Shown: positions 1 through 8,909 of the stretch, piece after piece
How the letters are laid out: the number at the start of each line of letters is the position of its first letter
Position numbering within the stretch: position 1 is the stretch's first letter
Assembly (NCBI GenBank): GCA_028824685.1
Contig: JAPPCZ010000091.1
Location: 1 to 64,000 of the forward strand
Source of the DNA: Candidatus Poribacteria bacterium
Lineage (GTDB): Bacteria > Poribacteria > WGA-4E > WGA-3G
Direction: 5' to 3'
Length of the DNA: 64,000 nucleotides
The notes under the pieces: generated by a model
The model's input: only the letters and a program-made list of their open reading frames with translations
Databases searched by the model: none
Told to the model about the DNA's origin: nothing
Program-made: the position numbers and the translations under genes

Positions 1-126
1 ACGATTGTGAGGGATAAAGTTCGTGCCAGTTCAGCATTGACTTCCTCACACAAAGCATCTAAAAAACCTTATGTACATTTGTCTCTACAAAAACTGAGGG
101 TAAATCAGAAGTTTGTTTCTATGGAA

Positions 127-155
127 TTGACATAACTCCAAATGTTTGTTATAAT
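127..155 (+). promoter_or_regulatory. sigma-70 promoter of modA
   Basis: TTGACA at 127-132 and TATAAT at 150-155 with a 17-base spacer, both perfect consensus, 35 bases before the modA start. No molybdenum-cofactor riboswitch or ModE-like palindrome was seen around it. Nothing else is recognisable in bases 1-126. Confidence 0.75.
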
Positions 156-190
156 CTTCTCGCGTTAACTACGGTTTGTGATGGATTGTT

Positions 191-988
191 ATGCACCAGA
201 ACGTAAAATTTTACACCTCTATTATGTTTATGCTGATCTCTGCATCGTTATCGTTTGCGGGGTGTGGAAATACACAAAAACATCCTGAATTAAGAGTTTT
301 TGGTGCAATGAGTTTGACAGATGTGTTGACAGAAATTGGTGACCAGTTTACAACAAAGCAAGGCGTCAGGGTTAGTTATAATTTTGCGGCATCTTCAACG
401 CTGCAACGGCAAATTGAAAAGGGTGCATCGGCAGATGTTTTCATTTCAGCAAGTCCCCAACAAGTTGCTGCACTTGAAACTCATGAAATGCTTGAAACCG
501 GTAGTCGCTACGATGTGCTGTCAAATCGGTTAGTCCTTGTTTCTCATAAAAACTCCGTTTTATCCGTGGAATCCGTTGAGAGGCTCGCCGATGCCACTGT
601 TTCGCGAATTGCCATTGGACAACCCGAAATTGTGCCTGCTGGCACTTATGCGAAAGAGGCTTTGATGCATCTCGGTTTATGGGAAAAGGTACATCCAAAG
701 TTAGTCTTTGGTACTGATGTCCGAGCGACACTTGCGTATGTCAGTGCTGGAAATGTTGACGTGGCGATTGTCTATCAAACAGACGTTGCACTCAGTAAAA
801 ATGTCAAAATACTTTATGAACTTCCAGCTGAAACACATAGTCCAATAGTCTATCCAGCTGTTATACTAAAAGATAGTGATCGAAAACAGTTAGCACAACA
901 ATTTATCACGTATTTGAAAACCCCAAGTACCACAAAAATTTTCGAAAAACATGGATTTACCTGTTTAACGACTGATTCAGCACAGTAG
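191..988 (+). CDS. modA: molybdate ABC transporter substrate-binding lipoprotein ModA
   Basis: Periplasmic binding protein that would capture molybdate or tungstate for an ABC importer. The 265-residue product starts with a hydrophobic signal and a lipobox (SFAGC, Cys24), so it should be lipid-anchored. The ModA signature follows: the A-x-S-L-T-D-V-L segment near residue 39, N-F-A-A-S-S-T-L-Q near 64 and the G-A-S-A-D-V-F-I-S-A segment near 77, as in the type II binding fold. Length is normal for the family. It is followed after 21 bases by modB, so the two form an operon read from the promoter at 127-155. No ATPase gene (modC) follows. Confidence 0.92.
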   Translation: MHQNVKFYTSIMFMLISASLSFAGCGNTQKHPELRVFGAMSLTDVLTEIGDQFTTKQGVRVSYNFAASSTLQRQIEKGASADVFISASPQQVAALETHEMLETGSRYDVLSNRLVLVSHKNSVLSVESVERLADATVSRIAIGQPEIVPAGTYAKEALMHLGLWEKVHPKLVFGTDVRATLAYVSAGNVDVAIVYQTDVALSKNVKILYELPAETHSPIVYPAVILKDSDRKQLAQQFITYLKTPSTTKIFEKHGFTCLTTDSAQ

Positions 989-1009
989 AAACGGGCATAC
1001 TATATCGCA

Positions 1010-1681
1010 ATGAGGATAACCCCTGCCGAAATTGATGCTCTCATTTTATCTATAAAAGTTGCATTGTTGAGTCTCGTTGTAATGTTTCCACCCGGACTGG
1101 TGGTCGGTTGGCTTCTTGCAAAACGGGATTTTGCTGGGAAATCTGTTCTGAACACATTCGTCATGCTGCCCTTGGTTCTTCCACCTGTGGTAAGTGGGTA
1201 TTTACTTCTAATTCTCTTGAGTAAACACGGGATCATCGGAGGTTTTTTATATAACGTCTTCAATTTAGAACTTGTTTTTTCGCCATTTGCTGTTGTAATC
1301 GCAGTTTCGATTATCTCCTTTCCTCTATTAGTGCGGGGTATCATAACAGGAATGGAGTCTGTGCCACCTGAACTTGAAAACACAGCGCGTACGCTTGGCG
1401 CATCACCACTCAAAGTTTTTTGGACGATAACTCTGCCGCTTGCATCTCGCGGCATTATTGGGGGAACAATTCTCGGTTTTTCAAAAAGTCTGGGAGAGTT
1501 TGGTGCAACTATTATGGTTGCAGGTAACATCCCTGGCAAAACACAAACAATGGCATTAGCGATTTTCAATGCTGTGAACTTAGGGGAAGATGCTTCGGTT
1601 TACCGATTAGTTTTAATTTCAACTATTGTCGCATTTATTGCGATCTGGTTAACGGAACGTATCACTCTTAAACAGGATTAG
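1010..1681 (+). CDS. modB: molybdate ABC transporter permease ModB
   Basis: Inner-membrane permease subunit of a molybdate importer, 223 residues, about five transmembrane segments. The cytoplasmic EAA loop that docks the ATPase is clear: E-L-E-N-T-A-R-T-L-G-A-S near residue 122, followed by the F-W-T-I-T-L-P-L segment, and the typical LGEFGATIMVAGN segment near 164-176. It lies 21 bases after modA. The expected third gene, the ATPase ModC, is not next: the following gene encodes an unrelated glycine-rich protein. The permease must borrow an ATPase encoded elsewhere, or the locus is rearranged. Confidence 0.92.
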   Translation: MRITPAEIDALILSIKVALLSLVVMFPPGLVVGWLLAKRDFAGKSVLNTFVMLPLVLPPVVSGYLLLILLSKHGIIGGFLYNVFNLELVFSPFAVVIAVSIISFPLLVRGIITGMESVPPELENTARTLGASPLKVFWTITLPLASRGIIGGTILGFSKSLGEFGATIMVAGNIPGKTQTMALAIFNAVNLGEDASVYRLVLISTIVAFIAIWLTERITLKQD

Positions 1682-1771
1682 AGCGCGGTTATCAATATTG
1701 AATCTATACAATAAACATGACAAAGTAAGGCGAAGACTCTTACAATTCTTTAAACACAAAGGAGAAACAAG

Positions 1772-2119
1772 ATGGGTATGGAAGCACTTTTGTTTTTTAT
1801 CGCTGCTGGTATATTTTTTGTGGTGATCTTGATTGTGATTCAGCGTTCAAAAAACAATCAATCACGAAGGAAAAAGCACCAGCAGGATGGTCACGCTGAA
1901 GACCCTAATACTATTGACGATACAGAGGATACTCTCTTTACTGGTCTACTACTTGGTAGTATATTAGGTAGTGATAATCAGAATGACTCGTCTACCGATT
2001 CAGATTCCGGTGGTAGTGATGGTGGAGGCGATGTCGGAGGAGGATTCGACGGTGGTGGTTTTGATGGAGGCGGCGGATTTGATGGCGGTGGTGGCTTTGA
2101 CGGTGGTGGAATCGACTAA
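1772..2119 (+). CDS. small glycine-rich membrane protein
   Basis: 115 residues of unknown function. An N-terminal transmembrane helix (about residues 5-23, FFIAAGIFFVVILIVI) is followed by a basic stretch, an acidic linker and a C-terminal low-complexity tail of about 40 residues made of repeated F-D-G-G-G units. The layout resembles the glycine-rich tails on some bacterial membrane proteins, but I recognise no family. A good ribosome-binding site (AAAGGAG) lies eight bases before the ATG. It may share the mod transcript, 90 bases downstream of modB. Confidence 0.7.
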   Translation: MGMEALLFFIAAGIFFVVILIVIQRSKNNQSRRKKHQQDGHAEDPNTIDDTEDTLFTGLLLGSILGSDNQNDSSTDSDSGGSDGGGDVGGGFDGGGFDGGGGFDGGGGFDGGGID

Positions 2120-2125
2120 ATAGAT

Positions 2126-2150
2126 GTAGGTCGGGTAGGGCGATCGAAAC
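2126..2150 (+). repeat. half copy of palindromic repeat family B
   Basis: Begins GTAGGTCGGGTAGGGCG and matches the left arm of the family-B inverted repeats at 41147-41290 and 56482-56676. No right arm follows, so this is a solo or truncated copy between two genes. Confidence 0.5.
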
Positions 2151-2227
2151 GTGACCTATACCATAGACACATTCACCGCTGATTCCATAAACATTTATTG
2201 GACTCAACTTATTTTACATTTACACAA

Positions 2228-4747
2228 ATGCATCTTATGCAACATAGATACCTATTTTTCACAATCACCCTTCTTATAATCTTCCCACTCGCTACGTTTG
2301 CCCAAGAACACACCTCATTAACACACGGCGGCAGTGTGCAAGCAGTGGCATATTCTCCTGTCAATTCGTCACTTATAGCGAGTGCAGGGGGAAATCACAC
2401 TATCAAATTGTGGGATTTGGTTGACGGGAGTGTGACAACCTTAGGTAGTCACAGTGAAACTGTCAATTCTATCGCTTTTTCTCCCGATGGGAAACGGCTC
2501 GTTAGCGCAAGTGATGATTATACCTTCAAATTGTGGGATGTGCAAGGTAAACGCCATCTATCGACGCTTTCACATAAGACCAACGGAGTCCAATCCCAAA
2601 TCAAAGCAGTTTCCTTCTCACCGGATGGACAGAAGATAGTGACAGCGGGATGGCACGTAAAAATATGGGATATTCATACCCTCAGAGAAATAATGACGAT
2701 CAGGCATGCTGCTTGGGTTTATGCAGTTGCTTTTTCCTTTGATAGCCAATATCTTGCTATGGGTGATGCGAGCGGACAGATAAGTATCAAGAATCTCAGA
2801 AATCAACAAGATGTTGCCCAATTCCGAGGTGATCCCGATTTTATGACTGCTATGAAGTTTTCACCTGATAACCAAACACTCGCAAGTGCTGGGTATAACG
2901 GTGATGTAAAGTTATGGAAACTTTCTAATTGGGAACTCATTGGGACGTTACCTACGAACGGAACAGTCTCAGACATCAGTTTTTCACCAGATAGTAGCAA
3001 ACTGGCCAGTACAGATTTTGAAGCAGTAAACCTCTGGGCAATTCACAACGGCGAAAAAATTGCTACGCTAAAGGGACACGTCGGGTGGGTGAATGCTGCT
3101 GATTTTTCACATGATGGAGTTTCCATAATCAGTGGGGGTAGTGATGGGACGTTAAGACTCTGGGATGTTACATCTTATCAATCAGCTCCGCAGGATATGG
3201 TCAGAATTATATACTTTATCCCAAATAACCGCAGTGCTCAACCTGATATGTGGATAAAACTGGATCGTCTCATCAGAGATGTACAAGACCTTTATGCTGA
3301 CCAGATGGAAGCGAACGGATTCGGCAGAAAGACATTTTCCTTTGAAACAGATGAGAATGAGGAAACTGTCGTCTATCGCGTTGATGGCAGGTTCAGTGAC
3401 CGTTACTATCACACAAACACAACAGAAAAAATTCTTAGTGAAGTTGCTACACAGTCTGATTTAGAAAAATATGTTCATCTTTTCGTGGTAGAGGTCAGTA
3501 GCCAAGCCATTGAACAAGAAGATGTATGTGGAGTCGGTGGCAGTAATTGGTGGGTTTTTCAGCATCAGATAAAAACGCGTGGTGGATACGCGGTTATCCC
3601 CGCATCCGGAGATTGTTTTGATGATGAGAGAGGCACGATTGTCGCTGCACATGAACTCGGACACGCCTTCGGATTAGACCACGACTTCAGAGACAATAGA
3701 TATATCATGTCTTATGGTGAAACCCCTGATCGGTTTTCCAAATGTGCCACTGAATGGTTGAGTGTGAGTCGGTTTTTTAATACAGATCAGCCTGCATTCA
3801 ACGATCTGACTACACTGCAGATGCTCACTTCGGGGACTTACCCACCAAATGCCACCAGTTTCCCGATTCTTTTTCAAATTACTGATTTTGACGGTATTCA
3901 TCAGGTTCAGTTGCTTGTTCCAACAACAAATGCAGACCCAGCGTCCGGTACAAAATTACATAGTTGTAAACATATAAATGCACAAAGTACCGCTGTTACA
4001 TTCGACATATCCTCCCTTACCTCGCTGCCTATGAACACGGTTGTGTTACAAGTTATTGATATTCACGGAAATATCACACGTCAGCAGTATGTATTGAGAG
4101 CAGGAGAGTTGTCTTCGGTTGAAAACCCCGCCGATGTGAACGCGGATGGCAAGGTTGATACGACTGACCTTGTGCTTGTTGCTGCCCGCTTCGGTGAAAC
4201 GGTTATCGGCAGTGTTAATCCGAATCCTGATGTCAATCGGGATGGTATTGTAGATATTATTGATCTGCTATTGGTTGTAAATGAAATTAATTCCGATGCT
4301 AATGCAGCGCCAGCACAATCTCGTCAGATTACCTCACTCAATGCGAAGACTTTACAACAGTGGATTGATATGGCAAAGCGGATACCCAATAGAGATGCAA
4401 CCGTTGAAAAAGGGATTGCTGTTCTGGAAAAACTCCTCGCAGCTATGATGCCAACAGAAACGCGTCTCTTGGAAAACTATCCGAATCCGTTCAATCCAGA
4501 GACGTGGATTCCGTATCAGTTAGCGACTGATGATGATGTTAGGATAACAATATACGATATGCGTGGAAATCTTATCCGCACATTAGATTTGGGACATCAA
4601 CCTGCTGGCATATATTATGGTCGGAGCAGTGCTGCGTATTGGGATGGTCGTAATGATTACGGTGAAGCGGTTGCGAGTGGTCTCTATTTTTATGCCTTTT
4701 CTGCGGGGGATTTTGCTGCAACGAGGAAGATGTTGTTGAGAAAGTAG
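2228..4747 (+). CDS. secreted WD40 / metzincin protease / dockerin / FlgD-like protein
   Basis: Large exported multidomain protein, about 839 residues. In order: a signal peptide ending in ATFAQ; about seven WD40 repeats (residues about 25-320, blades ending LWD or KIWD); a metalloprotease domain with HELGHAFGLDHD at about residue 475 (H-E-x2-H-x2-G-x2-H-D zinc site) and a plausible Met-turn, Y-I-M-S-Y-G, about 20 residues on; a beta-sandwich region; a type I dockerin with two Ca2+ loops (DVNADGKVD, DVNRDGIVD) near residues 640-690; and a C-terminal FlgD-like domain beginning L-E-N-Y-P-N-P-F-N-P, a type found at the C-terminus of many cell-surface proteins. No Shine-Dalgarno is obvious. ATG 2228 or 2237 fits the signal peptide better than the upstream TTG at 2198. 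It lacks the cap motif of the WD40 array at 41-64 kb. Confidence 0.85.
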   Translation: MHLMQHRYLFFTITLLIIFPLATFAQEHTSLTHGGSVQAVAYSPVNSSLIASAGGNHTIKLWDLVDGSVTTLGSHSETVNSIAFSPDGKRLVSASDDYTFKLWDVQGKRHLSTLSHKTNGVQSQIKAVSFSPDGQKIVTAGWHVKIWDIHTLREIMTIRHAAWVYAVAFSFDSQYLAMGDASGQISIKNLRNQQDVAQFRGDPDFMTAMKFSPDNQTLASAGYNGDVKLWKLSNWELIGTLPTNGTVSDISFSPDSSKLASTDFEAVNLWAIHNGEKIATLKGHVGWVNAADFSHDGVSIISGGSDGTLRLWDVTSYQSAPQDMVRIIYFIPNNRSAQPDMWIKLDRLIRDVQDLYADQMEANGFGRKTFSFETDENEETVVYRVDGRFSDRYYHTNTTEKILSEVATQSDLEKYVHLFVVEVSSQAIEQEDVCGVGGSNWWVFQHQIKTRGGYAVIPASGDCFDDERGTIVAAHELGHAFGLDHDFRDNRYIMSYGETPDRFSKCATEWLSVSRFFNTDQPAFNDLTTLQMLTSGTYPPNATSFPILFQITDFDGIHQVQLLVPTTNADPASGTKLHSCKHINAQSTAVTFDISSLTSLPMNTVVLQVIDIHGNITRQQYVLRAGELSSVENPADVNADGKVDTTDLVLVAARFGETVIGSVNPNPDVNRDGIVDIIDLLLVVNEINSDANAAPAQSRQITSLNAKTLQQWIDMAKRIPNRDATVEKGIAVLEKLLAAMMPTETRLLENYPNPFNPETWIPYQLATDDDVRITIYDMRGNLIRTLDLGHQPAGIYYGRSSAAYWDGRNDYGEAVASGLYFYAFSAGDFAATRKMLLRK

Positions 4748-4797
4748 GTTGCATCTTGTGGTAATTTACTTCTGGAATATTTGAAAATTTAAGAATT

Positions 4798-5748
4798 ATG
4801 AATGAAGAGATCCTCAGAAAATACATCAATGAGTTCAGGAATTTACGAATAGATAGGGCGCATGGCGATGCTCCACACCAACCAGTACTCTTGTTAACAA
4901 TTATTGAAATGATTGAACAAGAACAAATTAAAATTAACAAAATCCCTCCGTCGCCCCATTTGGTTGAGAAATTTCTAAAGTATTGGAATTGCATCACAAA
5001 CAGGAAACCAAATCCTACTTTACCATTTTTCCACCTAAAGAGCCGCAGTTTTTGGCATCATCACCCAAATCCTGGTTATGAAAAAGCATTAGAAGTTGTT
5101 TCTCAAATAAAGACTTTTCCTCAACTACGAAAGATGATTTCACATGCAAGTCTTGATGAAGAACTCTTTACTCTACTAATTCAACCATTGGAAAGAGAAA
5201 TATTACGGAAAACACTCATTGATAAGTATTTCCTCGGTTTGACGAATGAAATCCAAAGTGTTATTTCAGAAGAACAACAGATCAGTGGTTTTAGCAAGGA
5301 ACTATTGGATTATGTTCAACACGATTTCTCAACAGAACTTGAGGAACCAATTGAAAGTGAAAAAAAGATTCGAGAACCTGGTTTTCGCCGCACAATCATG
5401 AGGATTTACGACTATACTTGTGCTGTCTGCAAGTTGCAGATTTTAACATTGAATGGTGAAAGTGTTACTGAAGCTGCACACATAATTCCGTTCAATAGAT
5501 CAAACAATGACGATGTTCGAAATGGAATTTCTCTATGCAAACTACACCATTGGGCGTTTGACAGATACTTGTTTTCTGTGGACGAATCTTATATTATCAC
5601 TGTCTCAGACCTAATGACAGAAAAAGGTCCTACAGAATGGAAATTAACTACTCTCAATGGCAAGGGAATTCTTTTACCTAAACTGGAAGAACTATATCCA
5701 GCTCAAGAAGCTTTAGCATGGCATCGTGAGAAAATGTTGAGTCAATAA
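4798..5748 (+). CDS. HNH endonuclease, restriction-type
   Basis: 316 residues. The C-terminal third carries an HNH nuclease domain: a CxxC pair (C-A-V-C, about residues 208-211), the catalytic A-A-H-I-I-P-F-N near 226, a conserved Asn (N-G-I-S-L-C) and a final L-H-H-W-A-F-D. The ordering CxxC...H...N...CxxHH is that of zinc-supported HNH domains in modification-dependent or restriction-like nucleases. The N-terminal 180 residues are helical and unrecognised, perhaps a DNA-sensing domain. No methyltransferase lies beside it, so it is either a solitary restriction enzyme against modified DNA or a housekeeping nuclease. A PIN toxin pair follows on the other strand. Confidence 0.75.
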   Translation: MNEEILRKYINEFRNLRIDRAHGDAPHQPVLLLTIIEMIEQEQIKINKIPPSPHLVEKFLKYWNCITNRKPNPTLPFFHLKSRSFWHHHPNPGYEKALEVVSQIKTFPQLRKMISHASLDEELFTLLIQPLEREILRKTLIDKYFLGLTNEIQSVISEEQQISGFSKELLDYVQHDFSTELEEPIESEKKIREPGFRRTIMRIYDYTCAVCKLQILTLNGESVTEAAHIIPFNRSNNDDVRNGISLCKLHHWAFDRYLFSVDESYIITVSDLMTEKGPTEWKLTTLNGKGILLPKLEELYPAQEALAWHREKMLSQ

Positions 5749-5803
5749 TTATATCCGATTGTGAATATTATACCGACTGTTTTGCAAATATGACCAAGAT
5801 AGA

Positions 5804-6214
5804 CTATTGTCGCAAATCAATTCCCATTATTGGGAAATGACGGTCGAACGCAAATGCCTCTGAAATGTTATTAACTCGGCAAATTACAAAACTGGTGCAA
5901 TCCGTAAAGGATAATCGTACCGAGTCATACTGACAGAAAAGAACTTTAGCTGCTTCAAATACATTTTTATCAATTCCTGCCCTGGTTAGAACACCTGTCT
6001 CTTCTAAAAGTTCAATACGGTTCAAGAATAGGACCGAAAGCGCGTGGTTTGTGTCGTATCTAACGCGAGTAACGGTTTCATCAATTACATAATCTGTGGT
6101 TAGGAGTCGACTTCGCTGTTGACGCAAATCATTGAACACGGCCACAGCATCATGGTGATGTTGATCCCTCTGATTTAAGAGAGCGAGCCAAGCACCTGTA
6201 TCAACAAAAATCAT
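5804..6214 (-). CDS. PIN-domain toxin (VapC-like ribonuclease)
   Basis: 136 residues. The PIN fold is seen from the N-terminal M-I-F-V-D-T-G-A-W (first catalytic Asp, residue 5), a middle acidic residue in D-Y-V-I-D-E-T, and the C-terminal L-S-F-T-D-C-T-S (D near residue 104) with A-F-D-R-H-F near 125. These acidic residues would bind Mg2+ for RNA cleavage. Its ATG overlaps the stop of the upstream small gene (ATGA), the usual antitoxin-toxin coupling. VapC-family target specificity cannot be read from the sequence. Confidence 0.82.
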   Translation of the reverse strand: MIFVDTGAWLALLNQRDQHHHDAVAVFNDLRQQRSRLLTTDYVIDETVTRVRYDTNHALSVLFLNRIELLEETGVLTRAGIDKNVFEAAKVLFCQYDSVRLSFTDCTSFVICRVNNISEAFAFDRHFPIMGIDLRQ

Positions 6215-6411
6215 TTTTTAGACTGTAACTCGTAGATAACGTCATCGTGATTGACAGAAGCATCAGGCGGATCAAAATCTGCCATACCAATCATCTCAGC
6301 CAAAATAGCATATCCTGCCGCTATCTTATCCTTATCAACATTTTTCTTAATTTGACCACTTTTCTGTTTATGTGGTTTAATCAGTCGTTTTTTGTCTGCA
6401 TTAATACTCAT
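6211..6411 (-). CDS. probable antitoxin of the PIN toxin
   Basis: 66 residues when started at the ATG whose complement is at 6409-6411. That ATG has a strong ribosome-binding site (GGAGGGC) six bases upstream; a reading frame extends further up but has no such site. The protein is basic at the N-terminus (KKRLIKPHKQK) and acidic at the C-terminus, with a C-terminal stretch that could wrap the toxin. I do not recognise its DNA-binding fold. Position directly upstream with a 4-base overlap is the main reason for the call. Confidence 0.65.
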   Translation of the reverse strand: MSINADKKRLIKPHKQKSGQIKKNVDKDKIAAGYAILAEMIGMADFDPPDASVNHDDVIYELQSKK

Positions 6412-6469
6412 AATGCCCTCCTTCGCATCATCGGATAGAATTCCCATGTTTATTTTATCATATTTTCCC

Positions 6470-6498
6470 TTGCATTCCAACAGAATATCATCTAAACT
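6470..6498 (+). promoter_or_regulatory. putative promoter of the first tandem oxidoreductase
   Basis: TTGCAT at 6470-6475 and TAAACT at 6493-6498, spacer 17. The same pair recurs at about 7673-7702 before the second oxidoreductase gene (spacer 18), inside a leader of about 70 bases that is conserved between the two copies. Confidence 0.45.
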
Positions 6499-6540
6499 AA
6501 CACATCAAATCAAATACATTCCTCATAAGGAGATAACGGT

Positions 6541-7626
6541 ATGGCAATCCGCGTGGGTATTGTTGGCACGGGTGGGATTTCGCGTGCACACCACAGAGCG
6601 TACACAAAAGTAGGTGGATTTGAGATCGTCGCGGTGTGCGACATTATTGCTGAAAAAGCACGACAAGCTGCAGAAAACTGGGGTGTGCCGAAAAAGAATG
6701 TATTCACAAGTTACAACAAGATGCTCGAAATGGATGAGATTGACACGGTGAGTGTCTGTACATATAACCAAGCACATCGGCAACCCACCGTTGCAGCGTT
6801 GAACGCGGGTAAACATGTTTTCTGTGAAAAACCGATGGCGGCAACACTCGCGGATGCAACAGCAATGGTGCGAGCAGCGAAAGCGTCAGGCAAAATACTG
6901 CAGATTGGGCTAAAAAGCGCGTTTACGCCACAACTTCAATTTGCCAAAAAAGTCATTGATGAAGGCATCCTCGGTGATATTTACTATTCCGAATCTGCAA
7001 GATGTCGGCGGCGAGGGAATCCTGGACGGACGTTTATCTACAAAAAGACCGCGGGTGCTGGCGCAATCGTTGACATCGGTGTCTACAACTTGCACAATTC
7101 GCTTTATGCGATGGGATATCCGAAACCGGTGCGTGTTTCTGCCATTACCGAAGACTATATCTCAATGCAACATCCTCGGTTCAAAGATAAAATGGACGTG
7201 GAAGAGTTTGGCGCTGCATGGGTGCGGTTTGAAAACGGCGGCGTGATGGTATTTAAGATTTCGTGGGCAGTGCACCAAGACTCGCTCGGTGGTATCTTCT
7301 GCCTCGGTAAGAATGCTGGAATATCTTTAGACGGACCGGTTGTCTATGCAGATTCTTATAGTAAAGAACTGCAGAAACTCGTGAAATCCGAGGGACTAAC
7401 TGCTAAAGCCGATCCGCCTGAAGGAATGACGACTATTAACTTCAAGGGGTTTCCAGAGGTTGACGTTTGGGAAGCACAGATGACAGCGTTCCGTGAAGCA
7501 GTCAAAACTGACGCTGCCTCACCACTGCCACCCGAAGGTGTCCTCCTCACGAATGTGATTATGGATGGTATCTTCCGCTCACATGAAAGTAAGAAAGAGG
7601 TTGCGGTGAAAGTTCCCGAAATTTAG
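6541..7626 (+). CDS. Gfo/Idh/MocA-family NAD(P)-dependent oxidoreductase, copy 1
   Basis: 361 residues. An N-terminal Rossmann fold (G-I-V-G-T-G-G-I-S-R-A-H, residues 6-17) binds NAD(P). The conserved C-E-K-P-M-A motif (Lys near residue 98) supplies the family's structural/catalytic lysine, and a C-terminal alpha/beta domain would bind a sugar, inositol or other polyol. Substrate cannot be read from sequence. AAGGAG precedes the ATG by six bases. The next gene is a close tandem paralogue of identical length with a near-identical leader, so the pair arose by duplication. Both may act on related carbohydrate substrates, consistent with the hydrolase and CoA-transferase genes nearby. Confidence 0.9.
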   Translation: MAIRVGIVGTGGISRAHHRAYTKVGGFEIVAVCDIIAEKARQAAENWGVPKKNVFTSYNKMLEMDEIDTVSVCTYNQAHRQPTVAALNAGKHVFCEKPMAATLADATAMVRAAKASGKILQIGLKSAFTPQLQFAKKVIDEGILGDIYYSESARCRRRGNPGRTFIYKKTAGAGAIVDIGVYNLHNSLYAMGYPKPVRVSAITEDYISMQHPRFKDKMDVEEFGAAWVRFENGGVMVFKISWAVHQDSLGGIFCLGKNAGISLDGPVVYADSYSKELQKLVKSEGLTAKADPPEGMTTINFKGFPEVDVWEAQMTAFREAVKTDAASPLPPEGVLLTNVIMDGIFRSHESKKEVAVKVPEI

Positions 7627-7672
7627 TAATGTTGTTGACAAAGTGCAACACTCTATTCACCCAATTTTTTCC

Positions 7673-7702
7673 TTGCATTTCCAACTGAATATCGTCTAAA
7701 CT
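7673..7702 (+). promoter_or_regulatory. putative promoter of the second tandem oxidoreductase
   Basis: TTGCAT at 7673-7678 and TAAACT about 18 bases on. This is the duplicated counterpart of the element at 6470-6498; the surrounding leader through the AAGGAGATAAC ribosome-binding site is also duplicated. Confidence 0.42.
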
Positions 7703-7743
7703 AATGCATCAACACAATTGCATTCTCATAAGGAGATAACAAT

Positions 7744-8829
7744 ATGGCAGTACGAGTAGGTATTATTGGTACAGGTGGCATTTCCCGTGCACACCGAGGG
7801 ACCTATGAGAAAGTAGGCGGTTTTGAGATTGTTGCTGTATGCGACATTATCAAAAGTAAGGCAAACCAAGCCGCTGAAGAGTGGGGAGTCCCAAAAAAGA
7901 ACGCTTTTTCAAGTTACAACAAGATGCTCGAAATGGATGATCTTGATGCTGTGAGTGTCTGTACTTACAATCAGGGACATCGGCGTCCGACGGTTGCGGC
8001 ATTGAACGCTGGTAAACACGTCCTCTGTGAAAAACCAATGGCAGCAACGCTTCCAGATGCGACAGCAATGGTCCGGGCAGCAAAGGCATCAGGCAAAATT
8101 TTACAAATTGGTCTCAATCCCACGTTTGATCCGAGGCTCCAATTTGCGAGGAAGGTATATGACGAAGGATTACTCGGCGATATTTATTACTCTGAATCGG
8201 CAGGGTGCAGGCGACGCGGGAATCCCGGACATACTTTCATTTACAAAAAGACTGCGGGCGCGGGAGCAACCGTCGATATCGGTGTCTACAATATGCATAG
8301 GTCGCTGTTTGCAATGGCGTATCCGAAACCTGTGCGGGTCTCAGCCATTACCGAGGACTACATATCGATGCAAGATCCGAGGTTCCAGGGAAAAATGGAT
8401 GTTGAAGAGTTCAGCGTGGCATGGATCCGATTTGAAAACGGTGGTGTTATGGTGTTTAAGATCTCTTGGGCAGTGCATGCGAACTCACTCGGTGGCAATT
8501 TCCATCTCGGCACAAAAGCAGGGATTTCATTGGACGGACCGGTTATTTTCGCAGATGCGTATGATGGTGATCTCAAGAAGTTAGTCGAATCGGAGGGATT
8601 AACTGCGGAACCTGACCCACCGGAAGGCATGACGACTATCAATTTCTCTGGATTCCCATCGTCTGATAACTGGGCGAAACAGATGATCGCATTCCGTGAA
8701 GCCGTCAAAGCAGACGCGCCTTCGCCAATATCGCCTGAGGGTGTCCTCCTCACGAATGTGATTATGGATGGTATCTTCCGCTCACATGCAGCAGGCAAAG
8801 AGGTTGCAGTGAAAGTGCCAGAGATATAG
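7744..8829 (+). CDS. Gfo/Idh/MocA-family NAD(P)-dependent oxidoreductase, copy 2
   Basis: 361 residues, colinear with and very similar to the preceding gene. It keeps the Rossmann motif (G-I-I-G-T-G-G-I-S-R-A-H), the C-E-K-P-M-A lysine motif near residue 95 and the conserved C-terminal G-V-L-L-T-N-V-I-M-D segment. Differences from copy 1 lie mostly in surface and substrate-domain positions, so both copies look functional and may have diverged in substrate. It ends 80 bases before the convergent methyltransferase gene. Confidence 0.9.
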   Translation: MAVRVGIIGTGGISRAHRGTYEKVGGFEIVAVCDIIKSKANQAAEEWGVPKKNAFSSYNKMLEMDDLDAVSVCTYNQGHRRPTVAALNAGKHVLCEKPMAATLPDATAMVRAAKASGKILQIGLNPTFDPRLQFARKVYDEGLLGDIYYSESAGCRRRGNPGHTFIYKKTAGAGATVDIGVYNMHRSLFAMAYPKPVRVSAITEDYISMQDPRFQGKMDVEEFSVAWIRFENGGVMVFKISWAVHANSLGGNFHLGTKAGISLDGPVIFADAYDGDLKKLVESEGLTAEPDPPEGMTTINFSGFPSSDNWAKQMIAFREAVKADAPSPISPEGVLLTNVIMDGIFRSHAAGKEVAVKVPEI

Positions 8830-8847
8830 AGTTAACCGAAACTTGTT

Positions 8848-8908
8848 GGCGAGGTCTCTGTGCTTCGATCCCTAAATTCGTTGTAAGGCGAGGTCTCTGT
8901 GCCTCGCC
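8848..8908. repeat. two direct repeats with a GGCGAGG hairpin between convergent genes
   Basis: GGCGAGGTCTCTGTGC occurs at 8848-8863 and again at 8887-8902. The second copy completes a perfect hairpin, GGCGAGG (8887-8893) with CCTCGCC (8902-8908), ending two bases from the stop of the minus-strand gene. It may terminate transcription from one or both sides. It lacks a T-run, so it could equally be a dispersed repeat; a GGCGAGG hairpin is also found at 48720-48741. Confidence 0.55.
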
Positions 8909-8909
8909 A

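Noticed and set aside
1000..1569. 189-codon minus-strand frame over modB
   Set aside because: Fully antisense to a well-supported permease gene; low-complexity composition and no family resemblance.
8027..8584. 185-codon plus-strand frame inside the second oxidoreductase
   Set aside because: Alternate frame of a conserved gene; no start signal and no recognisable domain.
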